From Bacteroidota bacterium (GTDB taxonomy: Bacteria; Bacteroidota; Bacteroidia; Bacteroidales; Tenuifilaceae): a DNA stretch of 64,000 nt. This document shows, one piece after another, positions 8,259 through 18,760 of the stretch. The DNA lies in NCBI GenBank assembly GCA_029560875.1, contig JAKQKB010000126.1, positions 1-64,000 of the forward strand, in the 5' to 3' direction. Position 1 is the first letter of the stretch. The number at the start of each line of letters is the position of its first letter. A program made the translations under genes and the position numbers. Below the pieces are notes generated by a model. That model saw nothing but the letters and a program-made list of their open reading frames with translations. It ran no database searches and was not told the DNA's origin.

Positions 8259-10127
8259 CTACCTGCCAAAATAAACTAGTAAAACATTAATATCGCTAGG
8301 AGAAATGCCAGGTATACGTTTTGCCTCTCCTATTGATTGAGGTTTATGTTTAGTTAACTTTTGACGGGCTTCAGTGCTTAGTGATTCTAATGAAGTGAAA
8401 TTAAAATTTAATGGTATTGGAACATGCTCAAGTCGCGATATTTTATCTGCAATAAGTTTTTCCTTGTCAATATAACCCTGATATTTGATTTTTATCTCAA
8501 CCGCCTCTAATATTTCAGGAAATAATTCTTGCTCATCTGTACTTAAAATATTGAGTTTCTCTTGGATATCCTTTAAACTAATCTCTGGTCTAATGATAAC
8601 ATCAAAAAGTTTCTTCTTTTGGTTTAACGGAGAACTATTATTTGCTTCTAAATACTGATTAACAAAACCTGGTTCAATTGAAGTCTCCTGAATATATCGG
8701 TAAAGTTTATTAATGATTTCGTACTTTTGAGTAAAACTATCATATTCATCCTTGCCAACCATTCCTAACTTATACCCAAATGGCATTAATCTTTCATCAG
8801 CATTATCTTGACGAATCAATATTCGAAATTCTGCTCGACTCGTAAATACACGGTAAGGCTCGTCTACGCCTTTGGTAATTAAATCGTCAATCATCACGCC
8901 AATATAAGCCTGGTCGCGATTTAAAACGAATGGCTCCTGATTGGTTATAGTAAGGTGAGCATTAATTCCTGCAACCAAACCTTGCCCTGCTGCCTCCTCG
9001 TAACCTGTGGTACCATTAATCTGCCCAGCAAAGAACAATTTGTTAATCAACTTCGATTCTAATGTATGCTTTAACTGAGTAGGTGGGAAATAATCATACT
9101 CTATAGAGTACCCTGGACGAAGAATATTTACATTTTCAAAGCCAGGAATTAATCGCAATGCCTTAAACTGAACATCCCAAGGTAGCGATGAGCTAAAACC
9201 ATTAAGATACATCTCATAGGTAAACACTCCTTCGGGTTCTAAAAATAACTGATGCGATTCCTTGCTGGAAAAAGTATTCACTTTATCTTCAATGCTGGGG
9301 CAATACCTTGGACCAATTCCTTTAATGCGACCAGAAAAAAGTGGAGAATCATCAAATCCTTCTTTTAAAACCTCATGAACCTTTTTGTCGGTATGAACTA
9401 TATAGCAATGCTTAATTGGTAAATCTGTTTTTACATTTGGGTCGAACGAGAACTTTCCAAGCGATTCACTCTCTTGAATAATCATCTTGGAATAATCAAC
9501 AGTACGTCCATCGATACGAACGGGTGTTCCTGTTTTCATCCTGCCTGACTCAATTCCTAAGTCTTTTAAACGCTCAGTAAGACCAACCGAATTGCTCTCC
9601 CCTATTCTACCTCCTGTAACATTTGTTCTCCCAATATGAATAAGTCCGTTTAAAAAAGTTCCGTTTGTGAGAATTACAGATTTGCAAGAAAATGATATTC
9701 CATTTCTAGTTACAACACCATTTACAGAATTAGAATCCTTATCGATTAAAACATCTATAACATCATCTTGCCACAACGAAAGATTTGGAATAGATTCTAA
9801 AAATTTACGCCACTCAATGGTAAATAAAAATCTGTCGCACTGTGCACGTGGACTCCACATTGCTGGTCCCTTAGATTGATTTAACATTCTAAAGTGAATA
9901 GTTGTGAGGTCGGTAACCTTCCCTGTGTATCCACCAAGCGCATCAATCTCTCGAACAATTTGTCCTTTTCCAATTCCACCAATGGCTGGGTTACAGCTCA
10001 TTTGCGCGAGTTTGGTTAAGTCCATAGAAATTAAAAGGGTTTTAGAACCCATATTTGCTGCCGCAGCTGCTGCCTCACACCCAGCGTGCCCTCCTCCAAC
10101 AACTATAATATCGTAATTAATCTGCAT
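8259..10127 (-). CDS. mnmG: tRNA uridine-5-carboxymethylaminomethyl modification enzyme MnmG (GidA)
   Basis: This 622-residue FAD protein has the N-terminal dinucleotide fold VVGGGHAGCEAAAAAANMG (~9-27), the conserved CNPAIGGIGKGQIVREIDALGG (~45-66), the GTFLNGLIHIG segment and the C-terminal substrate/MnmE-binding region with SRAEFRILIRQDNADERL. With MnmE it installs the cmnm5/nm5 modification on wobble U34 of several tRNAs. Its start overlaps the end of ybeY by 11 bp, indicating translational coupling. Two parS-like sites lie just beyond its stop codon. Confidence 0.98.
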   Translation of the reverse strand: MQINYDIIVVGGGHAGCEAAAAAANMGSKTLLISMDLTKLAQMSCNPAIGGIGKGQIVREIDALGGYTGKVTDLTTIHFRMLNQSKGPAMWSPRAQCDRFLFTIEWRKFLESIPNLSLWQDDVIDVLIDKDSNSVNGVVTRNGISFSCKSVILTNGTFLNGLIHIGRTNVTGGRIGESNSVGLTERLKDLGIESGRMKTGTPVRIDGRTVDYSKMIIQESESLGKFSFDPNVKTDLPIKHCYIVHTDKKVHEVLKEGFDDSPLFSGRIKGIGPRYCPSIEDKVNTFSSKESHQLFLEPEGVFTYEMYLNGFSSSLPWDVQFKALRLIPGFENVNILRPGYSIEYDYFPPTQLKHTLESKLINKLFFAGQINGTTGYEEAAGQGLVAGINAHLTITNQEPFVLNRDQAYIGVMIDDLITKGVDEPYRVFTSRAEFRILIRQDNADERLMPFGYKLGMVGKDEYDSFTQKYEIINKLYRYIQETSIEPGFVNQYLEANNSSPLNQKKKLFDVIIRPEISLKDIQEKLNILSTDEQELFPEILEAVEIKIKYQGYIDKEKLIADKISRLEHVPIPLNFNFTSLESLSTEARQKLTKHKPQSIGEAKRIPGISPSDINVLLVYFGR

Positions 10128-10545
10128 AGTTATAAAAAATACTTAAAGCCTCATCTTCCAAAACTCGCATTTGCTTTTGTTGCTTTGCTGTTTTATCGGA
10201 AAATCCCACTAAATGTAAAACACCATGAATTATTACCCTTAACAATTCATCGTTGTAATTTGTTTTAAAACGGTGTGAATTATCTAGAACCGTATCGATA
10301 GAAATAAAAATATCACCTTCTACTTTATTGTCGTAACAATAATCGAAAGTGATAATATCGGTAAAATAACTATGATTTAAATATTGTTGATTTAATTCTA
10401 GGATGTACTGGTTAGAGCAAAAAATGTAACTTACGTTACCCAACTTCTTTTGATGCAACTTTATTACATCGTTAATCCACTTTGATACCTTTCTTTTTTC
10501 CTTTAAAACAAACTTTATATCTTGACACTGAAAGTTTATAGGCAT
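10117..10545 (-). CDS. ybeY: Endoribonuclease YbeY (rRNA maturation factor)
   Basis: This 142-residue protein has the UPF0054 core, with the metal-site segment IIHGVLHLVGFSDKTAKQQKQ near residues 105-125. Two histidines of the usual H-x3-H-x5-H triad are present, but the third position is Asp/Lys (SDK) rather than His. I recall this departure from other Bacteroidota YbeY proteins. YbeY acts in 16S rRNA 3' maturation and ribosome quality control. It overlaps mnmG by 11 bp and is followed upstream by an RsbW-like ATPase gene, a gap of only 1 bp (10545/10547). Confidence 0.9.
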   Translation of the reverse strand: MPINFQCQDIKFVLKEKRKVSKWINDVIKLHQKKLGNVSYIFCSNQYILELNQQYLNHSYFTDIITFDYCYDNKVEGDIFISIDTVLDNSHRFKTNYNDELLRVIIHGVLHLVGFSDKTAKQQKQMRVLEDEALSIFYNYAD

Positions 10546-10546
10546 T

Positions 10547-10942
10547 TTAGATGTTAAAAATTAGTTCCACTTTGGTTCCTTTGTCGTTGTAAACAATTTC
10601 GTCGGTTAATTTGCGCATCAAAAATACACCGCGCCCCGAAATGTTCTCGATATTCTCAGGCATTGTTGGGTCAGGAATAGCATTAAAATCAAAACCTGGG
10701 CCTTGGTCCTCAATGGCAATTGTAAGCTTACCGTTTACAACTGTAAAATCAATCTTTACTGTTTTATTAATATCTAATTTATTGCCATGAACCATGGCGT
10801 TGTTAACGCCTTCGATTGTAGCAATTAGGATTTTTCCGTATAAGTCGGAATGTATAGAATTAACTTCTGAAATTTCATCGATAATCTTTTCTACTTGATT
10901 AATCTCATCAAGTTTGCTCTGAATTATTAATGATTTATTCAT
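10547..10942 (-). CDS. RsbW-like serine kinase / HATPase-fold regulator
   Basis: The start is taken at the ATG at 10942 because the longer frame from 11080 runs into the end of the upstream M23 gene. The result is 131 residues. Visible GHKL motifs are the N-box TIEGVNNAMVHGN (~58-70), G1 DQGPGFD (~92-98) and G2 GRGVFLMRKLTDE (~113-125). These match anti-sigma-factor kinases of the RsbW/SpoIIAB type rather than sensor kinases. No anti-sigma antagonist or sigma gene is adjacent. The target is unknown; cotranscription with ybeY and mnmG is likely from spacing. Confidence 0.82.
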   Translation of the reverse strand: MNKSLIIQSKLDEINQVEKIIDEISEVNSIHSDLYGKILIATIEGVNNAMVHGNKLDINKTVKIDFTVVNGKLTIAIEDQGPGFDFNAIPDPTMPENIENISGRGVFLMRKLTDEIVYNDKGTKVELIFNI

Positions 10943-10997
10943 TGTAAAATTTTTTATGTTAATCTTTATACTGAAAAAGAGCAAAAAAGTTACACAA

Positions 10998-12197
10998 TTA
11001 CTTGCCTTTATAGCTAGGAATCCAGTTGGTTGGATTCTCAGTTGAACGTTCATTCCAAACTTCGAAATGTAGAATCCCAACTTTATCGTCGAGCTTAGCT
11101 ACCTCTCCTATTTTTTGACCTATACGAATTTTATCACCTGCTTTTACCTCAAGGTTTGCCAAGTTAGAATAAACGCTCAAATAACTACCGTGACGAACAA
11201 TAACGGCAAGACCACTTAATGGCACATTAAATATCTTTCTTACTTCTCCATCAAAAATACAATATACGTTAGAATTTTTAGATACAGTTATATCAATTCC
11301 ATTATTTTTAATTTTTACGCCCTTTAAGTATGGATGATTAGACTCTCCGTACGATGCAGTAACTATACCATCCTTAACAGGTGCAGGTAATTTTCCGAAA
11401 TTATCCTTAAACTGCTTACTTAAAACAAAGTTGATTTCATTTGTTTTGTTATCGTTCTTTGATTTTCGTCGAGCCTCCTCCTCAATAATTTTCTTAATTT
11501 GATTAGCGATTGCTTCAGCCTTTTTCTTTTCGTTGGCTAAATCCTTTCGTAAATCTTTTTCTTTACGCTTAATATCATTTACCTTTTGAGCAAATGATTT
11601 GGATTCTGAAACAAGCTTTGTTAATTCATTTTCCTTTTCAATCTGTTTTAACTTTAAAAGTTTATAGTTATTCTGAAGATTTAACTTATTGGTATGCACA
11701 GTTGAGATTAACTGTTTTAACTCGTCGATTCGACGCTCCTGATAACTGATTAAACTTTTATAAAACTTTACGCGCGTATAAGCTTGATTAAATGAAGTTG
11801 AAGAAAGTACAAACATTATTAACTCAACCTTATCCTTATTTCTGAATTTGGTTCTAAGAATAAAAGCTAACTCTTCTCTCCTATCGTCAATAACAACATC
11901 TAAGCTATCAATTTGATGCTGGCTGAAAATAATCCTATCGTTTAGGAAATTTATTTCTGTCTCAATTTGCTTGATTAAATCGTTCTTAAGCTTGATGCGA
12001 TTCTCAATTAACTTAAGATTGTTTACAGTTAAACTTTTCTCCTTGGATGTTTCCTCAATTAAACTTGATAATTTAGAGATATTATCCTCTATGTTCTTAC
12101 GTCTGTTATTTAAATCATCAATGGTTTGACCGTTTGCTGATGAAAAACTAATCAGCAAAAAAATTAAAAAAGAATATTTTAAGTATTGATTTATCAT
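10998..12197 (-). CDS. EnvC-like murein hydrolase activator (degenerate LytM)
   Basis: This 399-residue exported protein has a signal peptide at 1-23 (cleavage near SANGQ), a long coiled coil at ~25-250 rich in K/E/L/I heptads, and a C-terminal LytM/M23 domain (~285-395). The usual zinc ligands are substituted: NNGIDI in place of HxGxD, VYSNL for the YxHL strand and GILHFE in place of HLHFE. It is therefore probably not a peptidase but an activator of a cell-wall amidase, as EnvC and NlpD are. It overlaps dut by 4 bp and is probably translated from the same message. Confidence 0.88.
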   Translation of the reverse strand: MINQYLKYSFLIFLLISFSSANGQTIDDLNNRRKNIEDNISKLSSLIEETSKEKSLTVNNLKLIENRIKLKNDLIKQIETEINFLNDRIIFSQHQIDSLDVVIDDRREELAFILRTKFRNKDKVELIMFVLSSTSFNQAYTRVKFYKSLISYQERRIDELKQLISTVHTNKLNLQNNYKLLKLKQIEKENELTKLVSESKSFAQKVNDIKRKEKDLRKDLANEKKKAEAIANQIKKIIEEEARRKSKNDNKTNEINFVLSKQFKDNFGKLPAPVKDGIVTASYGESNHPYLKGVKIKNNGIDITVSKNSNVYCIFDGEVRKIFNVPLSGLAVIVRHGSYLSVYSNLANLEVKAGDKIRIGQKIGEVAKLDDKVGILHFEVWNERSTENPTNWIPSYKGK

Positions 12198-12631
12198 TTA
12201 ACACCAGTATGGCCGAATCCACCAGAACCACGAGCAGTATCGGAAACAAATTCAACATTGTCGAAAATAGCCTTTTCGTACTTGGCAAAAACCATCTGAC
12301 AAATACGCTCGCCTGGTTCAATAACAAAAGATTCGGAACTTAGGTTTATTAGTATAACACCAACCTCTCCCCTATAGTCAGCATCAATTGTGCCTGGTGT
12401 ATTTAAAACTGTTATTCCTTTCTTAAGAGCTAATCCGCTTCGGGGACGAATTTGCGCCTCGTATCCTTCGGGTATCTCTAAATATAAACCAGTCTTCACT
12501 AAAGCGCGTTCAAGTGGTTTAAGGGTAATGCTCTCAGAAATATTTGCTCGTAAATCCATTCCGCTACTATGCTCAGTGGAATAGCTAGGATTTGGATAAA
12601 TGGAATCGTTCTTAATTTTTACAGTTATCAT
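12194..12631 (-). CDS. dut: Deoxyuridine 5'-triphosphate nucleotidohydrolase
   Basis: This 145-residue trimeric dUTPase has the five family motifs: [10 protein letters not shown] (motif 1, ~21), [10 protein letters not shown] (motif 2), [17 protein letters not shown] (motif 3, catalytic Asp), GERICQMVF (motif 4) and [10 protein letters not shown] (motif 5, ~134). It hydrolyses dUTP to dUMP, protecting DNA from uracil and feeding dTMP synthesis. It lies 1 bp from the flippase gene and overlaps the EnvC-like gene by 4 bp, so the three are probably one operon. Confidence 0.97.
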   Translation of the reverse strand: MITVKIKNDSIYPNPSYSTEHSSGMDLRANISESITLKPLERALVKTGLYLEIPEGYEAQIRPRSGLALKKGITVLNTPGTIDADYRGEVGVILINLSSESFVIEPGERICQMVFAKYEKAIFDNVEFVSDTARGSGGFGHTGVK

Positions 12632-12632
12632 A

Positions 12633-14093
12633 CTAAACTTTGATAAATCTATTTAAAATAGGAATGTTAATCTTCTCGGCTTTTATAAAATAATATCCAA
12701 AATACAATAACGCAATATTTATAAATACAACTGCAAAAATAGGCTTTGTAAAAAATAGAACAGTTGCAATAGTGAATATAGTTATAAACAAAATTGAATA
12801 TTTTTTAAAGTGAGTTGTATCAAACCAAATTAAACCTGACTTTTTTCCATCTCTATAACTTAAGAAATTCATAAAACCATAAGTTACAACTCTAGATACT
12901 GCTGCACCATAAAAACCAATTAAAGGTATGAGAATAATATTTGATATAACAGTAATTGAAGCACCAATGACAGTGTACTTTATACCATAAACAGTTTTAT
13001 CGGTTAACTTATACCAAAAGGACAAATTGAAGAAAGTTCCGTTTAATATATTAGCTATCAGTAGTATAGGAACAACGTATAATCCAGACCTATAATTAGG
13101 GCCAATATAATACTTGAAAATTGGCAGATTGAAGGTGACGAACAGAAAGATAATCAGGCAGAATACTACAAAGTACTTCATAGCCTTACCAAAAACTTGA
13201 ACAGAATCAGCTCTCCCTTGATTATTAAAAAAGAAAGGCTCTGCGGCAAATCTGTACATCTGAGTAAAGAGAACTAACAGAACGGCTAACTTAAAGTTTG
13301 CACTATAAATACCAATCTGATAAAGCGCTGTTCCTTCGGGCAGCATATACTTCAGAAAAATCCTATCGAACGACTCGTTTGCAGTACCGGCTAAACCAGC
13401 AATCAACAATGGAAATGAATATTTAAGAATAGATTTAAGCAGGGTAAAATCTATATTGAATCTTGGGATTTTAGCATAGAACAACAAAACAAGAACAGTT
13501 AAAACATTCTGTACAAGGTTTGAGAAGAAAATAAAGTAAACGGGATTTACATTTGGGAATAACTGTTGGTGTTGCTCTGGCGAAAGAATAACGTAAAAGA
13601 AAACATTTAGCAAAATATTAACTGCTACTCCAAAAATCTTTATGGTTGAAAAAACTATGGGTCTATTCTCGCTGCGCAATTTGGCAAAAGGTATAGCCAT
13701 AAAAGCATCGAGTGAAATGATTAAACCTAGCGTGTAAACATACGATGCATCATAAACAGTTCCTAAAGAAAGTGCAATACTATCGGCAAAAACAAAAAAG
13801 AATATAGAAGCAAGCGTAGATGTTAACAGCAAAAAGTAAAACAACGTAGAGTAAACAACTTGCTTATCGTAGTTCTTGGAGACAAAACGGAAAAATCCAG
13901 TCTCTAAACCAAAAGTTAAAACAATGAGTAATATAGTAAGGTAAGCATACAATTCATTTACAACACCATATTGTGATGCATCCTTAAAAAAATAGGTATG
14001 AACAAAAACCAATAAAAAGTTGAGAAGCTTCGGTAGTACAGTACTTAACCCATAAATAACGGACTGCGAAAAAAGTTGCTTAACTGACGACAT
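12633..14093 (-). CDS. Polysaccharide/lipid-linked oligosaccharide flippase (MATE/Wzx-like)
   Basis: This 486-residue protein is almost entirely membrane, with about 12-14 hydrophobic segments. It starts with the typical [29 protein letters not shown] and has the polysaccharide-synthase fold pattern. The family moves undecaprenyl- or lipid-linked sugars across the inner membrane. No glycosyltransferase cluster is present; the gene instead heads the dut operon, an arrangement I have seen in Bacteroidales genomes. The substrate is unknown. It diverges from the peptidyl-prolyl isomerase gene across a ~100-bp gap. Confidence 0.87.
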   Translation of the reverse strand: MSSVKQLFSQSVIYGLSTVLPKLLNFLLVFVHTYFFKDASQYGVVNELYAYLTILLIVLTFGLETGFFRFVSKNYDKQVVYSTLFYFLLLTSTLASIFFFVFADSIALSLGTVYDASYVYTLGLIISLDAFMAIPFAKLRSENRPIVFSTIKIFGVAVNILLNVFFYVILSPEQHQQLFPNVNPVYFIFFSNLVQNVLTVLVLLFYAKIPRFNIDFTLLKSILKYSFPLLIAGLAGTANESFDRIFLKYMLPEGTALYQIGIYSANFKLAVLLVLFTQMYRFAAEPFFFNNQGRADSVQVFGKAMKYFVVFCLIIFLFVTFNLPIFKYYIGPNYRSGLYVVPILLIANILNGTFFNLSFWYKLTDKTVYGIKYTVIGASITVISNIILIPLIGFYGAAVSRVVTYGFMNFLSYRDGKKSGLIWFDTTHFKKYSILFITIFTIATVLFFTKPIFAVVFINIALLYFGYYFIKAEKINIPILNRFIKV

Positions 14094-14166
14094 TCAACAA
14101 TAATTATAATTCAACGTAAAGGCTATCAAAAAAATATGACATTAGTCAATATTCAATAATTGTTCA

Positions 14167-14174
14167 TATTTTTG
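14167..14174 (+). promoter_or_regulatory. Candidate Bacteroidota -7 promoter box
   Basis: TATTTTTG matches the Bacteroidota -7 consensus TAnnTTTG and lies 20 bp before the ATG of the isomerase gene. A good -33 TTG is not evident. Confidence 0.45.
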
Positions 14175-14194
14175 CGTTGTTAAAACTACATATT

Positions 14195-14995
14195 ATGAAA
14201 AAATTAATCGCAATAGTTTTGATTGCTTTTCTAGCAAGCTGTTCTAAATACGACAAAAATTATCATCACGCTAAAATAGAAACTGAATACGGAAACATAG
14301 TTGTAAAATTATACAATTCTACACCCAATCACACAAATAATTTTGTAAAACTAGTTAACGAAAAGTTTTTCGATGGAATTATTTTTCACAGAGTGATAAA
14401 AGATTTTGTGGTACAAGGTGGCGACCCAGATACAAAAAATACTGAAGCCGGAAAACTTTACGGCGAATCTGATGCTGGTTACTTAGTAGATGCTGAATTT
14501 GTTGACACAATAATTCACAAACGTGGAACAATTGCAATGGCTCGCGAAGGAGATGATGTTAATCCTGAGAAAAAATCATCAAGTTCACAATTCTACATTG
14601 TTGTAGGTAAAATATTTACCAACGAACAATTAGATTCACTGGAGATTAAACAATTCAGTAAAAAGGTATCTAAGTTTGAAAGCAAAATATACGCAGAACT
14701 TATAAAACAAATGGGTGATACCTTGAACAACGCAAAGTTAAAAAAGAAGATAGGCGAAATAGTTACAACAAAAGTGGACTCGTTCAAAGTAGCTACACCA
14801 ATTGCTAAGTTCAACGAACTACAACGCAAAACATACACAACTGTTGGCGGAATCCCACATCTTGATGGGAACTATACAATATTTGGCGAGGTAATAGAGG
14901 GTTACGAGATAGTGGAGAAAATATCGTTGGAAGCAACTGATGAAAACGATAGACCACTTAAAGATATCAAAATGAAAATTAGCTTAATTAACTAG
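14195..14995 (+). CDS. Cyclophilin-type peptidyl-prolyl isomerase, lipoprotein
   Basis: The ATG at 14195 is preferred (a frame-mate lies at 14177), giving 266 residues. The N-terminus is a lipoprotein signal, KKLIAIVLIAFLASCSKYD, with the lipobox Cys at ~16. The cyclophilin core has TEYGNIVVKLYNSTPNHTNNF, FHRVIKDFVVQGGDP and, near the end, GNYTIFGEVIEGYEIVEKI. An insertion of ~80 residues (about 140-215) separates the two halves. It should catalyse proline isomerisation of envelope proteins. pheS starts 2 bp after its stop codon. Confidence 0.93.
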   Translation: MKKLIAIVLIAFLASCSKYDKNYHHAKIETEYGNIVVKLYNSTPNHTNNFVKLVNEKFFDGIIFHRVIKDFVVQGGDPDTKNTEAGKLYGESDAGYLVDAEFVDTIIHKRGTIAMAREGDDVNPEKKSSSSQFYIVVGKIFTNEQLDSLEIKQFSKKVSKFESKIYAELIKQMGDTLNNAKLKKKIGEIVTTKVDSFKVATPIAKFNELQRKTYTTVGGIPHLDGNYTIFGEVIEGYEIVEKISLEATDENDRPLKDIKMKISLIN

Positions 14996-14997
14996 AT

Positions 14998-16014
14998 ATG
15001 CTACAGCGAATTGAAAGTATTAAGGAAGAGTTAAAAAAATTAAATCCTGTAAATCAGGATGATGTTGAAAAAATTAGAATTCACCTTTTAGGCAAAAAAG
15101 GTTTAGTAACATTGCTTTTTGAGGATTTTAGGAATGTAAGCAAGGAGGAGAAGAAGAATCTTGGACAAGTAATTAATACATTAAAAAACGAAGTTCAAGA
15201 AAAAATAGATACCTGGAAACAATCTCTTTCATCGAATGCTAAAAGAGAAACAAATATCGATTTAACTCTTAACGAACCAAATCAAGAATTTGGTACACGA
15301 CATCCTATATCGTTAATTAAGAATGAACTTTACGAAACATTCAAAAAACTTGGATTTACAATATACGAAGGACCTGAAATTGAAGACGATTGGCACGTAT
15401 TCTCAGCACTAAATTTCCCTGAGGAACATCCAGCAAGAGATATGCAGGACACATTCTTCATTGAGAAAAATCCAGATATTCTACTTAGAACTCATACATC
15501 ATCGGTTCAGGTTAGAAGTATGGAGCGTGAGAAACTACCTATTAGGGTGGTTTGTCCTGGTAGGGTTTTCAGAAACGAAGCAATCTCGGCACGTGCACAC
15601 TGTATATTTCATCAAATTGAAGGACTTTACATTGATAAAAACGTTTCGTTTGCCGACTTAAAGCAAACATTACTATACTTTGCAAGAGAAATATTTGGAG
15701 AGGAAACACAGATTAGACTTCGTCCATCATTCTTTCCATTTACAGAACCATCGGCCGAAATGGATGTTAGCTGTAAGCTTTGCGGTGGAATAGGTTGTTC
15801 TGTATGTAAGTATACAGGTTGGTTAGAAGTATTAGGCTGCGGAATGGTTGACCCAAATGTTTTGGAACTAAACAATATCGATAGTAAAGTTTACTCAGGT
15901 TTTGCTTTTGGTATGGGTCTAGAACGTATTGCAATGTTAAAATACCAAGTAAAGGATTTAAGACTTTACTTTGAGAACGATGTTAGATTTTTAAATCAGT
16001 TCAAAAATTACTAG
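14998..16014 (+). CDS. pheS: Phenylalanine--tRNA ligase alpha subunit
   Basis: This 338-residue class II synthetase subunit has an N-terminal coiled coil (~1-85), motif 1 (YEGPEIEDDWHVFSALN, ~120), the RTHTSSVQVRSME and RVFRNEAISARAHCIFHQIEG segments of motif 2, a CxxC cluster (CKLCGGIGCSVCKYTGW) and motif 3 GFAFGMGLERIAMLKY (~306). It charges tRNA-Phe as an alpha2beta2 enzyme; pheT is not in the window, so the subunit genes are unlinked. The 2-bp gap to the isomerase gene indicates cotranscription. Confidence 0.97.
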   Translation: MLQRIESIKEELKKLNPVNQDDVEKIRIHLLGKKGLVTLLFEDFRNVSKEEKKNLGQVINTLKNEVQEKIDTWKQSLSSNAKRETNIDLTLNEPNQEFGTRHPISLIKNELYETFKKLGFTIYEGPEIEDDWHVFSALNFPEEHPARDMQDTFFIEKNPDILLRTHTSSVQVRSMEREKLPIRVVCPGRVFRNEAISARAHCIFHQIEGLYIDKNVSFADLKQTLLYFAREIFGEETQIRLRPSFFPFTEPSAEMDVSCKLCGGIGCSVCKYTGWLEVLGCGMVDPNVLELNNIDSKVYSGFAFGMGLERIAMLKYQVKDLRLYFENDVRFLNQFKNY

Positions 16015-16062
16015 AAATAAACTTTAACTCAAGTAGTTTGTTCAATAAATAAAACTTTAGCT

Positions 16063-16767
16063 ATGGGGGAAGGTAATACATACCTATGTAAAGCCTGTGC
16101 TTGTTCATCGGTATCGGTGTTTAAATCGCTGAGCAATGAGGAACACGAATTGTTGAGTTCAAAGTTAAAATGCAACTTCTACAAAAAAGGGGATATCCTT
16201 TACAGGGAAGGCAGTAGAATTACAGGTTGCTACTGTGTGCAAAAAGGTGTTTTAAAGATTTACAAAACTGGAATAGATGAAAAGCCACAAATTGTAGCAT
16301 TTGCAAGACCTGGAGATATTACTGGTTACAGGTCTGTACTAAGTAACGAAGTGGCCTGTACAACTGTAGAAGCACTTGAAGATTCAGAGATTTGCTTTAT
16401 TCCTTCGGAAATAATCTTTGCTCTTATTAAAAAGAACTCAGACTTTGCTCTTTCGCTAATTCAACTTACTTGTAAAGAGCTAAATCAGGCTAATAGTTAC
16501 ATAAAAGATATTGCACAAAAAACTGTTAAAGAAAGACTTGCTGAAACATTAATAATGCTCTACGAAACATTTAATGTAGATGCAGAAGGTTACATAACAA
16601 TTAATCTGACAAGAGAAGATTTATCGAGCATAGTTGGAACTGCAACCGAATCGGTTATAAGAATACTTAGTGAACTAAAATCAGAAGGATTATTAGAACT
16701 AAAAGGTAAGAAGATTAAAATATTAGACCTTAAAAAGATGAAATTGATTTCCGATTCAATATTCTAA
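16063..16767 (+). CDS. Crp/Fnr-family transcriptional regulator with Cys-rich N-terminus
   Basis: This 234-residue regulator has a cyclic-nucleotide-binding fold at ~28-140 ([44 protein letters not shown]) and a Crp-type winged helix at ~155-225 ([32 protein letters not shown]). Near the N-terminus Cys9, Cys12 and Cys14 (LCKACAC) and further cysteines (~36, 56, 58) resemble the cluster-ligating pattern of FNR-like oxygen sensors. This is an inference, not proof. Its 3' end overlaps the ruvB 3' end by 4 bp in convergent orientation. Confidence 0.9.
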   Translation: MGEGNTYLCKACACSSVSVFKSLSNEEHELLSSKLKCNFYKKGDILYREGSRITGCYCVQKGVLKIYKTGIDEKPQIVAFARPGDITGYRSVLSNEVACTTVEALEDSEICFIPSEIIFALIKKNSDFALSLIQLTCKELNQANSYIKDIAQKTVKERLAETLIMLYETFNVDAEGYITINLTREDLSSIVGTATESVIRILSELKSEGLLELKGKKIKILDLKKMKLISDSIF

Positions 16768-17783
16768 AAAAGAGAACCTTGTTCTGGAAATCTATCAATT
16801 TTAAGATGTTTATACGCTAAATCGGTTACTTCACGACCACGAGGGGTTCTTTTCAAGAATCCCTCTTTTATTAAGAATGGTTCATAAACTTCCTCAATAG
16901 TACCAGCATCCTCTCCTACTGCTGTTGCTATAGTATTCAAACCAACTGGACCTCCTTTAAATTTATTGATTAACGTCTTTAGAATCTTATTATCCATTTC
17001 ATCTAAACCTCGTGAATCAATTTTAAGAGCATCGAGTGCGTGAACAGAAATATCGTGATTAATATGACCATCGCCAATAACTTGTGCAAAATCCCTTACT
17101 CTACGCAATAAAGCATTTGCTATACGGGGAGTTCCTCTACTGCGTAAAGCAATTGCTTTTGCAGCTTCGTTATCTATATCAATTCCTAAAATTTTAGAAG
17201 AACGTTTAATAATATTCTCAATAACCAGTGAATTGTAATACTCCAGATGAAAATTGATTCCAAAACGTGCCCTTAACGGACTTGTTAGTAAACCACTACG
17301 TGTTGTAGCACCAATTAAAGTGAAAGGATTTAACTCAATTTGAATACTTCTAGCACTAGGTCCTTTATCAATAATAATATCAATCTTATAATCCTCCATT
17401 GCAGAGTATAAGTACTCTTCAACAATGGGACTTAACCTATGAATCTCATCAATAAAAAGAATATCAAACTTTTCGAGATTTGTTAAAAGACCAGCTAAAT
17501 CGCCAGGTTTTTCGAGAATTGGACCAGATGTAGTTTTTATACTTACATCAAGTTCATTTGATATGATATTTGCTAAAGTTGTTTTACCAAGACCAGGAGG
17601 TCCGTGAAGTAAAACGTGATCCAAAGCCTCCCCTCTTAATTTTGCAGCTTTAACGAATATCTGAAGATTCTCAATAATGTGTTCTTGACCTTTAAACTGG
17701 TCGAACTGTGAAGGACGAATTTTTCCTTCAAACTCACTATCCCTTAAACTATTATCGTTACGAATAAAATCCGATGAAGCCAT
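16764..17783 (-). CDS. ruvB: Holliday junction branch migration ATPase RuvB
   Basis: This 339-residue AAA+ protein has Walker [15 protein letters not shown] (~61-74), Walker [13 protein letters not shown] (~112-123), sensor 1 [11 protein letters not shown], the arginine finger region PLRARFG and a C-terminal winged helix ending [17 protein letters not shown]. RuvB hexamers drive branch migration with RuvA. The start ATG overlaps the nadA stop by one base (TAATG), indicating translational coupling. Length and motifs are normal. Confidence 0.98.
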   Translation of the reverse strand: MASSDFIRNDNSLRDSEFEGKIRPSQFDQFKGQEHIIENLQIFVKAAKLRGEALDHVLLHGPPGLGKTTLANIISNELDVSIKTTSGPILEKPGDLAGLLTNLEKFDILFIDEIHRLSPIVEEYLYSAMEDYKIDIIIDKGPSARSIQIELNPFTLIGATTRSGLLTSPLRARFGINFHLEYYNSLVIENIIKRSSKILGIDIDNEAAKAIALRSRGTPRIANALLRRVRDFAQVIGDGHINHDISVHALDALKIDSRGLDEMDNKILKTLINKFKGGPVGLNTIATAVGEDAGTIEEVYEPFLIKEGFLKRTPRGREVTDLAYKHLKIDRFPEQGSLF

Positions 17784-18760
17784 TATACTTTTAGCATTCT
17801 CTCAATTGGTAAACGAGCAAGTTCAATTAAACTTTCATCTACATCAATTTGAGGTTTCTCATATTTTAGTGTCAAATATAACTTTTTTAAAGTTATCAAT
17901 TTCATAAATGAACACTCATTGCAAGCACAAGTTGAATCGTTTGGAGGAGCAGGTATGAATGTTTTATCAGGATTACTTTTTATCATTTGATGCAAAATAC
18001 CTACCTCTGTAGCAACAATGTATTCCTTACTATCATCTTTACTTGTATAACTCAACAAATCGGATGTAGAGCCAATATAATCAGCAATTAAAAGAATAGT
18101 TTTAGGACACTCAGGATGTGCTATAAATTTAGCATTTGGATGCTCTTTCCTTAATTGAACTATCTTTTCTAAGGAAAACTGGTCGTGAACGTGACAAGCA
18201 CCATCCCAAACAACCATATTTTCTCGTTTAGTTAATGCTTTAAGGTAATTACCTAAATTTCTGTCGGGAGCAAAAATTATAGGCTCATTGGCAGGAATAC
18301 TATTAATTACTCTAACTGCATTGGACGATGTACAACAGATATACGATAAACTCTTAATATCTGCAGTAGTATTAACATAGGTTACAACCTTATGATTTGG
18401 GTACTTATCAACAAATTTCTTAAAATCTTCGTACTTACAACTTTCAGCAAGGCTGCAGCCTGCATTCAAATCGGGTAAAAGAACCTTACTTTTTGGAGAA
18501 AGTATTTTTGCTGTTTCGGCCATAAACTTTACGCCAGCAAATACAATAATATCGGCTTTTACACTAGCAGCTTTTTGAGATAATGCAAGACTATCGCCAA
18601 CAAAATCGGCTATATCTTGAATTTCTGGATTCTGATAGTAGTGAGCCAGAATAACAGCGTTCTTCTCCCTCTTCAACTTATTTATCTCATCGACTAAATT
18701 TATGGAACTATCCAAATTTTCATCGACATAACCTAAGTTATCAACATTACTATTATTCAT
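17783..18760 (-). CDS. nadA: Quinolinate synthase NadA
   Basis: This 325-residue [4Fe-4S] enzyme has the N-terminal [22 protein letters not shown] (~42-63), cluster cysteines in [15 protein letters not shown], the GACHVHDQF segment and the C-terminal [14 protein letters not shown]. It condenses iminoaspartate with dihydroxyacetone phosphate to quinolinate for NAD synthesis. nadB and nadC are not nearby. It is the last minus-strand gene before the large AT-rich gap at 18.76-19.26 kb. Confidence 0.97.
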   Translation of the reverse strand: MNNSNVDNLGYVDENLDSSINLVDEINKLKREKNAVILAHYYQNPEIQDIADFVGDSLALSQKAASVKADIIVFAGVKFMAETAKILSPKSKVLLPDLNAGCSLAESCKYEDFKKFVDKYPNHKVVTYVNTTADIKSLSYICCTSSNAVRVINSIPANEPIIFAPDRNLGNYLKALTKRENMVVWDGACHVHDQFSLEKIVQLRKEHPNAKFIAHPECPKTILLIADYIGSTSDLLSYTSKDDSKEYIVATEVGILHQMIKSNPDKTFIPAPPNDSTCACNECSFMKLITLKKLYLTLKYEKPQIDVDESLIELARLPIERMLKV

